Assembly (NCBI GenBank): GCA_945859605.1 | Contig: OX243824.1 | Coordinates: 29,876,448 to 29,940,447 of the forward strand | Direction of reading: 5' to 3' | Source of the DNA: Lumbricus rubellus | Lineage: Eukaryota; Annelida; Clitellata; Crassiclitellata; Lumbricidae | Length of the DNA: 64,000 nucleotides | Shown: positions 30,001 to 45,000 of the stretch, piece after piece | Position numbering within the stretch: the stretch's first letter is position 1 | How the letters are laid out: every line of letters begins with the position of its first letter | Program-made: the position numbers and the translations under genes | The notes under the pieces: model-generated | Seen by the model: the letters and a program-made list of their open reading frames with translations, nothing else | Told to the model about the DNA's origin: nothing | The model's database searches: none

Positions 30001-33000
30001 ACTACATCTTCGTCGACGGCAACACCGACCGCCACAGAACACACCACGTCTGTCCTTGGCGCCACCAAGACCGACGAAACGACTACATCTTCGTCGACTG
30101 CTACACCGACCGCCACAGAACAAACGACGTCTGTCCTTGACACCACCAAGACCGACGAAACGACTACATCTTCGTCGACTGCTACACCGACCGCCACAGA
30201 ACAAACGACATCTGTCACTGGCACCACCAAGACCTACGAAACGACTACATCATCGTCGACTGCTACACCGACCGCCACAGAACAAACGACGTCTGTCATT
30301 GGCACCACCAAGACCGACGAAACGACTACATCTTCGTCGGCTCCTACACCGACCGCCACAAAACAAACGACGTCTGTTCTTGGCACCACAAAGACCGACG
30401 AAACGACTACATCTTCGTCGACTGCTACACCGACCGCCACAGAACAAACGACGTCTGTTTTTGGCACCACAAAGACCGACGAAACGACTACATCTTCGTC
30501 GACTGCTACACCGACCGCCACAGAACAAACGACGTCTGTCATTGGCACCACCAAGACCGACGAAACCACTACATCTTCGTCGACTCCTACACCGACCGCC
30601 ACAGAACAAACGACGTCTGTTCTTGGCACCACAAAGACCGACGAAACGACTACATCTTCGTCGACTGCTACACCGACCGCCACAGAACAAACGACGTCTG
30701 TCATTGGCACCACCAAGACCGACGAAACGACTACATCATCGTCGACTGCAACACCGACCGCCACAGAACAAACCACGTCTGTCTTTGGCGCCACCAAGAC
30801 CGACGAAACGACTACATCTTCGTCGACTGCTACACCGACCGCCACAGAACAAACGACGTCTGTCATTGGCACCACCAAGACCGACGAAACGACTACATCT
30901 TCGTCGACTGCTACACCGACCGCCACAGAACAAACGACGTCTGTCCTTGACACCACCAAGACCGACGAAACGACTACATCTTCGTCGACTGCTACACCGA
31001 CCGCCACAGAACAAACGACGTCTGTCATTGGCACCACCAAGACCGACGAAACGACTACATCTTCGTCGACTGCTACACCGATCGCCACAGAACAAACGAC
31101 GTCTGTCATTGGCACCACCAAGACCGACGAAACGACTACGTCTTCGTCGACTGCTACACCGACCACCACAGAACAAACGACGTCTGTCCTTGACACCACC
31201 AAGAACGACGAAACGACTACATCTTCGTCGACTGCTACACCGACCGCCACAGAACAAACGACGTCTGTCATTGGCACCACCAAGACCGACGAAACGACTA
31301 CATCTTCGTCGACTGCTACACCGACCACCACAGAACAAACGACGTCTGACAGTGGCACCACCAAGACCGACGCAACGACTACATCTTCGTCGACTGCTAC
31401 ACCGACCGCCACAGAACAAGCGACCTCTGTCCTTGATACCAACAAGACCGACGAAACGACTACATCTTCGTCGACTGCTACACCGACCGCCACAGAACAA
31501 ACGACGTCTGTCACTGGCACCACCAAGACCGACGAAACGACTACGTCTTCGTCGACTGCTACACCGACCGCCACAGAACAAACGACGTCTGTCATTGGCA
31601 CCACCAAGACCGACGAAACGACTACATCTTCGTCGACTGCTACACCGACCGCCACAGAACAAACGACGTCTGTCCTTGACACCACCAAGACCGACGAAAC
31701 GACTACATCTTCGTCGACTGCTACACCGACCGCCACAGAACAAACGACATCTGTCACTGGCACCACCAAGACCGACGAAACGACTACATCTTCGTCGACT
31801 GCTACACCGACCGCCACAGAACAAACGACGTCTGTCACTGGCACCACCAAGACCAACGAAACGACTACATCTTCGTCGACTGCTACACCGACCGCCACAG
31901 AACAAACGACGTCTGTCCTTGGCACCACCAAGACCGACGAAACGACTACATCTTCGTCGATTGCTACACCGACCGCCACAGAACAAACGACGTCTGTCAT
32001 TGGCACCACAAAGACCGACGAAACGACTACATCTTCGTCGACTCCTACACCGACCGCCACAGAACAAACGACGTCTGTCATTGGCACCACCAAGACCGAC
32101 GAAACGACTACGTCTTCGTCGACTGCTACACCGACCGCCACAGAACAAACGACGTCTGTCCTTGACACCACGAAAACCGACGAAACGACTACATCTTTGT
32201 CGACTGCTACACCGACCGCCATAGAACAAACGACGTTTGTCATTGGCACCACAAAGTCCGACGAAACGACTACATCTTCGTCGACTGCTACACCGACCGC
32301 TACAGAACAAACGACGTCTGTCATTGGCACCACCAAGACCGACGAAACGACTACATCTTCGTCGACTGCTACACCGACCGCCACAGAACAAACGACGTCT
32401 GTCATTGGCACCACCAAGACCGACGAAACGACTACATCTTCGTCGACTCCTACACCGACCGCCACAGAACAAACGACGTCTGTCATTGGCACCACCAAGA
32501 CCGACGAAACGACTACATCTTCGTCAACTGCTACACCGACCGCCACAGAACAAACGACGTCTGTCATTGGCACCACCAAGACCGACGAAACGACTACATC
32601 TTCGTCGACTGCTACACCGACCGCCACAGAACAAACGACGTCTGTCATTGGCACCACCAAGACCGACGAAACGACCACTTCTTCGTCGACTGCTACACCG
32701 ACCGCCACAGAACAAACGACGTCTGTCATTGGCACCACCAAGACTGACGAAACGACTACATCTTCGTCGACTGCTACACCGACCACCACAGAACAAACGA
32801 CGTCTGTCCTTGACACCACCAAGACCGACGAAGCGACTACATCTTCGTCGACTGCTACACCGACCGCCACAGAACAAACGACATCTGTCACTGGCACCAC
32901 CAAGACCGACGAAACGACTACATCATCGTCGACTGCTACACCGACCGCCACAGAACAAACGACGTCTGTCCTTGGCACCACCAAGACCGACGAAACGACT

Positions 33001-36000
33001 ACATCTTCTTCAACTGCTACACCGACCGCCACAGAACAAACGACGTCTGTCATTGGCACCACCAAGACCGACGAAACGACTACATCTTCGTCGACTGCTA
33101 CACCGACCGCCACAGAACAAACGACGTCTGTCATTGGCACCACCAAGACCGACGAAACGACTACATCTTCGTCGTCTGCTACAACGACCGCCACAGAAAT
33201 ATCGACGTCTGTCATTGGCACCACCAAGACCGACGAAACGACTACATCTTCGTCGACTGCTACACCGACCGCCACAGAACAAACGACGTCTGTCATTGGC
33301 ACCACCAAGACCGACGAAACGACTACATCTTCGTCGACTGCTACACCGACCGCTACAGAACAAACGACGTCTGTCATTGGCACCACCAAGACCGACGAAA
33401 CGACTACATCTTCGTCGACTGCTAAACCGACCGCCACAGAACAAACGACGTCTGTCCTTGGCACCACCATGACCGACGAAACGACTACATCTTCGTCGAC
33501 TGCTACACCGACCGCCACAGAACAAACGACGTCTGTCATTGGCACCACCAAGACCGACGAAACGACTACATCTTCGTCGACTGCTACACCGACCACCACA
33601 GAACAAACGACGTCTGTCAGTGGCACCACCAAGACCGACGAAACGACTACAACTTCGTCGACTGCTACACCGACCGCCACAGAACAAACGACGTCTGTCA
33701 TTGGCACCACCAAGACCGACGAAACGACTACATCTTCGTCGACTGCTACACCGACCGCCACAGAACAAACGACGTCTGTCATTGGCACCACCAAGACCGA
33801 CGAAACGACTACATCTTCGTCGACTCCTACACCGACCGCCACAGAACAAACGACGTCTGTCATTGGCACCACCAAGACCGACGAAACCACTACGCCTTCG
33901 TCGACTGCTACACCGACCGCCCCAGAACAAACGACATCTGTCACTGGCACCACCAAGACCGACGAAACGACTACATCATCGTCGACTGCTACACCGACCG
34001 CCACAGAACAAACGACGTCTGTCCTTGGCACCACCAAGACCGACGAAACGACTACATCTTCGTCGACTGCTACACCGACCGCCACAGAACAAACGACGTC
34101 TGTCATTGGCACCACCAAGACCGACGAAACGACTACATCTTCGTCGACTGCTACACCGACCACCACAGAACAAACGACGTCTGTCATTGGCACCACCAAG
34201 ACCGACGAAACGACTACATCTTCGTCGACTGCTACACCGACCGCCACAGAACAAGCGACCTCTGTCCTTGATACCAACAAGACCGACGAAACGACTACAT
34301 CTTCGTCGACTGCTACACCGACCGCCACAGAACAAACGACGTCTGTCACTGGCACCACCAAGACCGACGAAACGACTACGTCTTCGTCGACTGCTACACC
34401 GACCGCCACAGAACAAACGACGTCTGTCATTGGCACCACCAAGACCGACGAAACGACTACATCTTCGTCGACTGCTACACCGACCGCCACAGAACAAACG
34501 ACGTCTGTCTTTGACACCACCAAGACCGACGAAACGACTACATCTTCGTCGACTGCTACACCGACCGCCACAGAACAAACGACATCTGTCACTGGCACCA
34601 CCAAGACCGACGAAACGACAACATCTTCGTCGACTGCTACACCGACCGCCCCAGAACAAACGACATCTGTCACTGGCACCACCAAGACCGACGAAACGAC
34701 TACATCATCGTCGACTGCTACACCGACCGCCACAGAACAAACGACGTCTGTCCTTGGCACCACCAAGACCGACGAAACGACTACATCTTCGTCGACTGCT
34801 ACACCGACCGCCACAGAACAAGCGACGTCTGTCATTGGCACCACCAAGACCGACGAAACGACTACATCTTCGTCGACTGCTACACCGACCGCCACAGAAC
34901 AAACGACGTCTGTCACTGGCACCACCAAGACCGACGAAACGACTACGTCTTCGTCGACTGCTACACCGACCGCCACAGAACAAACGACGTCTGTCATTGG
35001 CACCACCAAGACCGACGAAACGACTACATCTTCGTCGACTGCTACACCGACCGCCACAGAACAAACGACGTCTGTCTTTGACACCACCAAGACCGACGAA
35101 ACGAATACATCTTCGTCGACTGCTACACCGACCGCCACAGAACAAACGACATCTGTCACTGGCACCACCAAGACCGACGAAACGACAACATCTTCGTCGA
35201 CTGCTACACCGACCGTCACAGAGCAAACGACGTCTGTCCTTGGCACCACCAAGACCGACGAAACGACTACATCTTCGTCGACTGCTACACCGACCGCCAC
35301 AGAACAAACGACGTCTGTCATTGGCACCACCAAGACCGACGAAACGACTACATCTTCGTCGACTCCTACACCGACCGCCACAGAACAAACGACGTCTGTC
35401 ATTGGCACCACCAAGACCGACGAAACCACTACGCCTTCGTCGACTGCTACACCGACCGCCCCAGAACAAACGACATCTGTCACTGGCACCACCAAGACCG
35501 ACGAAACGACTACATCATCGTCGACTGCTACACCGACCGCCACAGAACAAACGACGTCTGTCCTTGGCACCACCAAGACCGACGAAACGACTACATCTTC
35601 GTCGACTGCTACACCGACCGCCACAGAACAAGCGACGTCTGTCATTGGCACCACCAAGACCGACGAAACGACTACATCTTCGTCGACTGCTACACCGACC
35701 GCCACAGAACAAACGACGTCTGTCATTGGCACCACCAAGACCGACGAAACGACTACGTCTTCGTCGACTGCTACACCGACCACCACAGAACAAACGACGT
35801 CTGTCCTTGACACCACCAAGACCGACAAAACGACTACATCTTCGTCGACTGCTACACCGACCGCCACAGAACAAACGACGTCTGTCATTGGCACCACCAA
35901 GACCGACGAAACGACTACATCTTCGTCGACTGCTACACCGACCACCACAAAACAAACGACGTCTGTCAGTGGCACCACCAAGACCGACGAAACGACTACA

Positions 36001-39000
36001 TCTTCGTCGACTGCTACACCGACCGCCACAGAACAAGCGACCTCTGTCCTTGATACCAACAAGACCGACGAAACGACTACATCTTCGTCGACTGCTACAC
36101 CGACCGCCACAGAACAAACGACGTCTGTCACTGGCACCACCAAGACCGACGAAACGACTACGTCTTCGTCGACTGCTACACCGACCGCCACAGAACAAAC
36201 GACGTCTGTCATTGGCACCACCAAGACCGACGAAACGACTACATCTTCGTCGACTGCTACACCGACCGCCACAGAACAAACGACGTCTGTCCTTGACACC
36301 ACCAAGACCGACGAAACGACTACATCTTCGTCGACTGCTACACCGACCGCCACAGAACAAACGACATCTGTCACTGGCACCACCAAGACCAACGAAACGA
36401 CTACATCTTCGTCGACTGCTACACCGACCGCCACAGAACAAACGACGTCTGTCCTTGGCACCACCAAGACCGACGAAACGACTACATCTTCGTCGATTGC
36501 TACACCGACCGCCACAGAACAAACAACGTCTGTCATTGGCACCACAAAGACCGACGAAACGACTACATCTTCGTCGACTCCTACACCGACCGCCACAGAA
36601 CAAACGACGTCTGTCATTGGCACCACCAAGACCGACGAAACGACTACATCTTCGTCGACTGCTACACCGACCGCCACAGAACAAACGACGTCTGTCATTG
36701 GCACCACCAAGACCGACGAAACGACTACATCTTCGTCGACTGCTACACCGACCGCCACAGAACAAACGACGTCTGTCATTGGCACCACCAAGACCGACGA
36801 AACGACTACATCTTCGTCGACTCCTACACCGACCACCACAGAACAAACGACGTCTGTTCTTGGCACCACAAAGACCGACGAAACGACTACATCTTCGTCG
36901 ACTGCTACACCGACCGCCACAGAACAAACGACGTCTGTCATTGGCACCACCAAGACCGACGAAACGACTACATCTTCGTCGACGGCAACACCGACCGCCA
37001 CAGAACACACCACGTCTGTCCTTGGCGCCACCAAGACCGACGAAACGACTACATCTTCGTCGACTGCTACACCGACCGCCACAGAACAAACGACGTCTGT
37101 CCTTGACACCACCAAGACCGACGAAACGACTACATCTTCGTCGACTGCTACACCGACCGCCACAGAACAAACGACATCTGTCACTGGCACCACCAAGACC
37201 TACGAAACGACTACATCATCGTCGACTGCTACACCGACCGCCACAGAACAAACGACGTCTGTCATTGGCACCACCAAGACCGACGAAACGACTACATCTT
37301 CGTCGACTCCTACACCGACCGCCACAGAACAAACGACGTCTGTTCTTGGCACCACAAAGACCGACGAAACGACTACATCTTCGTCGACTGCTACACCGAC
37401 CGCCACAGAACAAACGACGTCTGTTTTTGGCACCACAAAGACCGACGAAACGACTACATCTTCGTCGACTGCTACACCGACCGCCACAGAACAAACGACG
37501 TCTGTCATTGGCACCACCAAGACCGACGAAACCACTACATCTTCGTCGACTCCTACACCGACCGCCACAGAACAAACGACGTCTGTTCTTGGCACCACAA
37601 AGACCGACGAAACGACTACATCTTCGTCGACTGCTACACCGACCGCCACAGAACAAACGACGTCTGTCATTGGCACCACCAAGACCGACGAAACGACTAC
37701 ATCATCGTCGACTGCTACACCGACCGCCACAGAACAAACGACGTCTGTCTTTGGCGCCACCAAGACCGACGAAACGACTACATCTTCGTCGACTGCTACA
37801 CCGACCGCCACAGAACAAACGACGTCTGTCATTGGCACCACCAAGACCGACGAAACGACTACATCTTCGTCGACTGCTACACCGACCGCCACAGAACAAA
37901 CGACGTCTGTCCTTGACACCACCAAGACCGACGAAACGACTACATCTTCGTCGACTGCTACACCGACCGCCACAGAACAAACGACGTCTGTCATTGGCAC
38001 CACCAAGACCGACGAAACGACTACATCTTCGTCGACTGCTACACCGATCGCCACAGAACAAACGACGTCTGTCATTGGCACCACCAAGACCGACGAAACG
38101 ACTACGTCTTCGTCGACTGCTACACCGACCACCACAGAACAAACGACGTCTGTCCTTGACACCACCGAGAACGACGAAACGACTACATCTTCGTCGACTG
38201 CTACACCGACCGCCACAGAACAAACGACGTCTGTCATTGGCACCACCAAGACCGACGAAACGACTACATCTTCGTCGACTGCTACACCGACCACCACAGA
38301 ACAAACGACGTCTGACATTGGCACCACCAAGACCGACGCAACGACTACATCTTCGTCGACTGCTACACCGACCGCCACAGAACAAGCGACCTCTGTCCTT
38401 GATACCAACAAGACCGACGAAACGACTACATCTTCGTCGACTGCTACACCGACCGCCACAGAACAAACGACGTCTGTCACTGGCACCACCAAGACCGACG
38501 AAACGACTACGTCTTCGTCGACTGCTACACCGACCGCCACAGAACAAACGACGTCTGTCACTGGCACCACCAAGACCGACGAAACGACTACATCTTCGTC
38601 GACTGCTACACCGACCGCCACAGAACAAACGACGTCTGTCCTTGACACCACCAAGACCGACGAAACGACTACATCTTCGTCGACTGCTACACCGACCGCC
38701 ACAGAACAAACGACATCTGTCACTGGCACCACCAAGACCGACGAAACGACTACATCTTCGTCGACTGCTACACCGACCGCCACAGAACAAACGACGTCTG
38801 TCACTGGCACCACCAAGACCAACGAAACGACTACATCTTCGTCGACTGCTACACCGACCGCCACAGAACAAACGACGTCTGTCCTTGGCACCACCAAGAC
38901 CGACGAAACGACTACATCTTCGTCGATTGCTACACCGACCGCCACAGAACAAACGACGTCTGTCATTGGCACCACAAAGACCGACGAAACGACTACATCT

Positions 39001-42000
39001 TCGTCGACTCCTACACCGACCGCCACAGAACAAACGACGTCTGTCATTGGCACCACCAAGACCGACGAAACGACTACGTCTTCGTCGACTGCTACACCGA
39101 CCGCCACAGAACAAACGACGTCTGTCCTTGGCACCACGAAAACCGACGAAACGACTACATCTTTGTCGACTGCTACACCGACCGCCATAGAACAAACGAC
39201 GTTTGTCATTGGCACCACAAAGTCCGACGAAACGACTACATCTTCGTCGACGGCTACAACGACCGCCACAGAACAAACGACGTCTGTCCTTGGCACCACC
39301 AAGACCGACGAAACGACTACATCTTCGTCGACTGCTACACCTACCGCTACAGAACAAACGACGTCTGTCATTGGCACCACCAAGACCGACGAAACGACTA
39401 CATCTTCGTCGACTGCTACACCGACCGCCACAGAACAAACGACGTCTGTCATTGGCACCACCAAGACCGACGAAACGACTACATCTTCGTCGACTCCTAC
39501 ACCGACCGCCACAGAACAAACGACGTCTGTCATTGGCACCACCAAGACCGACGAAACGACTACATCTTCGTCAACTGCTACACCGACCGCCACAGAACAA
39601 ACGACGTCTGTCATTGGCACCACCAAGACCGACGAAACGACTACATCTTCGTCGACTGCTACACCGACCGCCACAGAACAAACGACGTCTGTCATTGGCA
39701 CCACCAAGACCGACGAAACGACCACTTCTTCGTCGACTGCTACACCGACCGCCACAGAACAAACGACGTCTGTCATTGGCACCACCAAGACTGACGAAAC
39801 GACTACATCTTCGTCGACTGCTACACCGACCACCACAGAACAAACGACGTCTGTCCTTGACACCACCAAGACCGACGAAGCGACTACATCTTCGTCGACT
39901 GCTACACCGACCGCCACAGAACAAACGACATCTGTCACTGGCACCACCAAGACCGACGAAACGACTACATCATCGTCGACTGCTACACCGACCGCCACAG
40001 AACAAACGACGTCTGTCCTTGGCACCACCAAGACCGACGAAACGACTACATCTTCGTCAACTGCTACACCGACCGCCACAGAACAAACGACGTCTGTCAT
40101 TGGCACCACCAAGACCGACGAAACGACTACATCTTCGTCGACTGCTACACCGACCGCCACAGAACAAACGACGTCTGTCATTGGCACCACCAAGACCGAC
40201 GAAACGACTACATCTTCGTCGACTGCTACAACGACCGCCACAGAAATATCGACGTCTGTCATTGGCACCACCAAGACCTACGAAACGACTACATCATCGT
40301 CGACTGCTACACCGACCGCCACAGAACAAACGACGTCTGTCATTGGCACCACCAAGACCGACGAAACGACTACATCTTCGTCGACTCCTACACCGACCGC
40401 CACAGAACAAACGACGTCTGTTCTTGGCACCACAAAGACCGACGAAACGACTACATCTTCGTCGACTGCTACACCGACCGCCACAGAACAAACGACGTCT
40501 GTTTTTGGCACCACAAAGACCGACGAAACGACTACATCTTCGTCGACTGCTACACCGACCGCCACAGAACAAACGACGTCTGTCATTGGCACCACCAAGA
40601 CCGACGAAACCACTACATCTTCGTCGACTCCTACACCGACCGCCACAGAACAAACGACGTCTGTTCTTGGCACCACAAAGACCGACGAAACGACTACATC
40701 TTCGTCGACTGCTACACCGACCGCCACAGAACAAACGACGTCTGTCATTGGCACCACCAAGACCGACGAAACGACTACATCATCGTCGACTGCAACACCG
40801 ACCGCCACAGAACAAACCACGTCTGTCTTTGGCGCCACCAAGACCGACGAAACGACTACATCTTCGTCGACTGCTACACCGACCGCCACAGAACAAACGA
40901 CGTCTGTCATTGGCACCACCAAGACCGACGAAACGACTACATCTTCGTCGACTGCTACACCGACCGCCACAGAACAAACGACGTCTGTCCTTGACACCAC
41001 CAAGACCGACGAAACGACTACATCTTCGTCGACTGCTACACCGACCGCCACAGAACAAACGACGTCTGTCATTGGCACCACCAAGACCGACGAAACGACT
41101 ACATCTTCGTCGACTGCTACAACGATCGCCACAGAACAAACGACGTCTGTCATTGGCACCACCAAGACCGACGAAACGACTACGTCTTCGTCGACTGCTA
41201 CACCGACCACCACAGAACAAACGACGTCTGTCCTTGACACCACCAAGAACGACGAAACGACTACATCTTCGTCGACTGCTACACCGACCGCCACAGAACA
41301 AACGACGTCTGTCATTGGCACCACCAAGACCGACGAAACGACTACATCTTCGTCGACTGCTACACCGACCACCACAGAACAAACGACGTCTGACAGTGGC
41401 ACCACCAAGACCGACGCAACGACTACATCTTCGTCGACTGCTACACCGACCGCCACAGAACAAGCGACCTCTGTCCTTGATACCACCAAGACCGACGAAA
41501 CGACTACATCTTCGTCGACTGCTACACCGACCGCCACAGAACAAACGACGTCTGTCACTGGCACCACCAAGACCGACGAAACGACTACGTCTTCGTCGAC
41601 TGCTACACCGACCGCCACAGAACAAACGACGTCTGTCATTGGCACCACCAAGACCGACGAAACGACTACATCTTCGTCGACTGCTACACCGACCGCCACA
41701 GAACAAACGACGTCTGTCCTTGACACCACCAAGACCGACGAAACGACTACATCTTCGTCGACTGCTACACCGACCGCCACAGAACAAACGACATCTGTCA
41801 CTGGCACCACCAAGACCGACGAAACGACTACATCTTCGTCGACTGCTACACCGACCGCCACAGAACAAACGACGTCTGTCACTGGCACCACCAAGACCGA
41901 CGAAACGACTACATCTTCGTCGACTGCTACACCGACCGCCACAGAACAAACGACGTCTGTCCTTGGCACCACCAAGACCGACGAAACGACTACATCTTCG

Positions 42001-45000
42001 TCGATTGCTACACCGACCGCCACAGAACAAACGACGTCTGTCATTGGCACCACAAAGACCGACGAAACGACTACATCTTCGTCGACTCCTACACCGACCG
42101 CCACAGAACAAACGACGTCTGTCATTGGCACCACCAAGACCGACGAAACGACTACGTCTTCGTCGACTGCTACACCGACCGCCACAGAACAAACGACGTC
42201 TGTCCTTGACACCACGAAAACCGACGAAACGACTACATCTTTGTCGACTGCTACACCGACCGCCATAGAACAAACGACGTTTGTCATTGGCACCACAAAG
42301 TCCGACGAAACGACTACATCTTCGTCGACGGCTACAACGACCGCCACAGAACAAACGACGTCTGTCCTTGGCACCACCAAGACCGACGAAACGACTACAT
42401 CTTCGTCGACTGCTACACCGACCGCTACAGAACAAACGACGTCTGTCATTGGCACCACCAAGACCGACGAAACGACTACATCTTCGTCGACTGCTACACC
42501 GACCGCCACAGAACAAACGACGTCTGTCATTGGCACCACCAAGACCGACGAAACGACTACATCTTCGTCGACTCCTACACCGACCGCCACAGAACAAACG
42601 ACGTCTGTCATTGGCACCACCAAGACCGACGAAACGACTACATCTTCGTCAACTGCTACACCGACCGCCACAGAACAAACGACGTCTGTCATTGGCACCA
42701 CCAAGACCGACGAAACGACTACATCTTCGTCGACTGCTACACCGACCGCCACAGAACAAACGACGTCTGTCATTGGCACCACCAAGACCGACGAAACGAC
42801 CACTTCTTCGTCGACTGCTACACCGACCGCCACAGAACAAACGACGTCTGTCATTGGCACCACCAAGACTGACGAAACGACTACATCTTCGTCGACTGCT
42901 ACACCGACCACCACAGAACAAACGACGTCTGTCCTTGACACCACCAAGACCGACGAAGCGACTACATCTTCGTCGACTGCTACACCGACCGCCACAGAAC
43001 AAACGACATCTGTCACTGGCACCACCAAGACCGACGAAACGACTACATCATCGTCGACTGCTACACCGACCGCCACAGAACAAACGACGTCTGTCCTTGG
43101 CACCACCAAGACCGACGAAACGACTACATCTTCGTCAACTGCTACACCGACCGCCACAGAACAAACGACGTCTGTCATTGGCACCACCAAGACCGACGAA
43201 ACGACTACATCTTCGTCGACTGCTACACCGACCGCCACAGAACAAACGACGTCTGTCATTGGCACCACCAAGACCGACGAAACGACTACATCTTCGTCGT
43301 CTGCTACAACGACCGCCACAGAAATATCGACGTCTGTCATTGGCACCACCAAGACCGACGAAACGACTACATCTTCGTCGACTGCTACACCGACCGCCAC
43401 AGAACAAACGACGTCTGTCATTGGCACCACCAAGACCGACGAAACGACTACATCTTCGTCGACTGCTACACCGACCGCTACAGAACAAACGACGTCTGTC
43501 ATTGGCACCACCAAGACCGACGAAACGACTACATCTTCGTCGACTGCTAAACCGACCGCCACAGAACAAACGACGTCTGTCCTTGGCACCACCATGACCG
43601 ACGAAACGACTACATCTTCGTCGACTGCTACACCGACCGCCACAGAACAAACGACGTCTGTCATTGGCACCACCAAGACCGACGAAACGACTACATCTTC
43701 GTCGACTGCTACACCGACCACCACAGAACAAACGACGTCTGTCAGTGGCACCACCAAGACCGACGAAACGACTACAACTTCGTCGACTGCTACACCGACC
43801 GCCACAGAACAAACGACGTCTGTCATTGGCACCACCAAGACCGACGAAACGACTACATCTTCGTCGACTGCTACACCGACCGCCACAGAACAAACGACGT
43901 CTGTCATTGGCACCACCAAGACCGACGAAACGACTACATCTTCGTCGACTCCTACACCGACCGCCACAGAACAAACGACGTCTGTCATTGGCACCACCAA
44001 GACCGACGAAACCACTACGCCTTCGTCGACTGCTACACCGACCGCCCCAGAACAAACGACATCTGTCACTGGCACCACTAAGACCGACGAAACGACTACA
44101 TCATCGTCGACTGCTACACCGACCGCCACAGAACAAACGACGTCTGTCCTTGGCACCACCAAGACCGACGAAACGACTACATCTTCGTCGACTGCTACAC
44201 CGACCGCCACAGAACAAACGACGTCTGTCATTGGCACCACCAAGACCGACGAAACGACTACATCTTCGTCGACTGCTACACCGACCACCACAGAACAAAC
44301 GACGTCTGTCAGTGGCACCACCAAGACCGACGAAACGACTACATCTTCGTCGACTGCTACACCGACCGCCACAGAACAAGCGACCTCTGTCCTTGATACC
44401 AACAAGACCGACGAAACGACTACATCTTCGTCGACTGCTACACCGACCGCCACAGAACAAACGACGTCTGTCACTGGCACCACCAAGACCGACGAAACGA
44501 CTACGTCTTCGTCGACTGCTACACCGACCGCCACAGAACAAACGACGTCTGTCATTGGCACCACCAAGACCGACGAAACGACTACATCTTCGTCGACTGC
44601 TACACCGACCGCCACAGAACAAACGACGTCTGTCTTTGACACCACCAAGACCGACGAAACGACTACATCTTCGTCGACTGCTACACCGACCGCCACAGAA
44701 CAAACGACATCTGTCACTGGCACCACCAAGACCGACGAAACGACAACATCTTCGTCGACTGCTACACCGACCGCCACAGAGCAAACGACGTCTGTCCTTG
44801 GCACCACCAAGACCGACGAAACGACTACATCTTCGTCAACTGCTACACCGACCGCCACAGAACAAACGACGTCTGTCATTGGCACCACCAAGACCGACGA
44901 AACGACTACATCTTCGTCGACTCCTACACCGACCGCCACAGAACAAACGACGTCTGTCATTGGCACCACCAAGACCGACGAAACCACTACGCCTTCGTCG

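Noticed and set aside
29895..30140. Short + strand frame-3 open frame
   Set aside because: It is created by the single GGC-to-TGC change at 29896, which makes a TTG start, and closed at the next CTT-GAC unit. It is an accident of one substitution.
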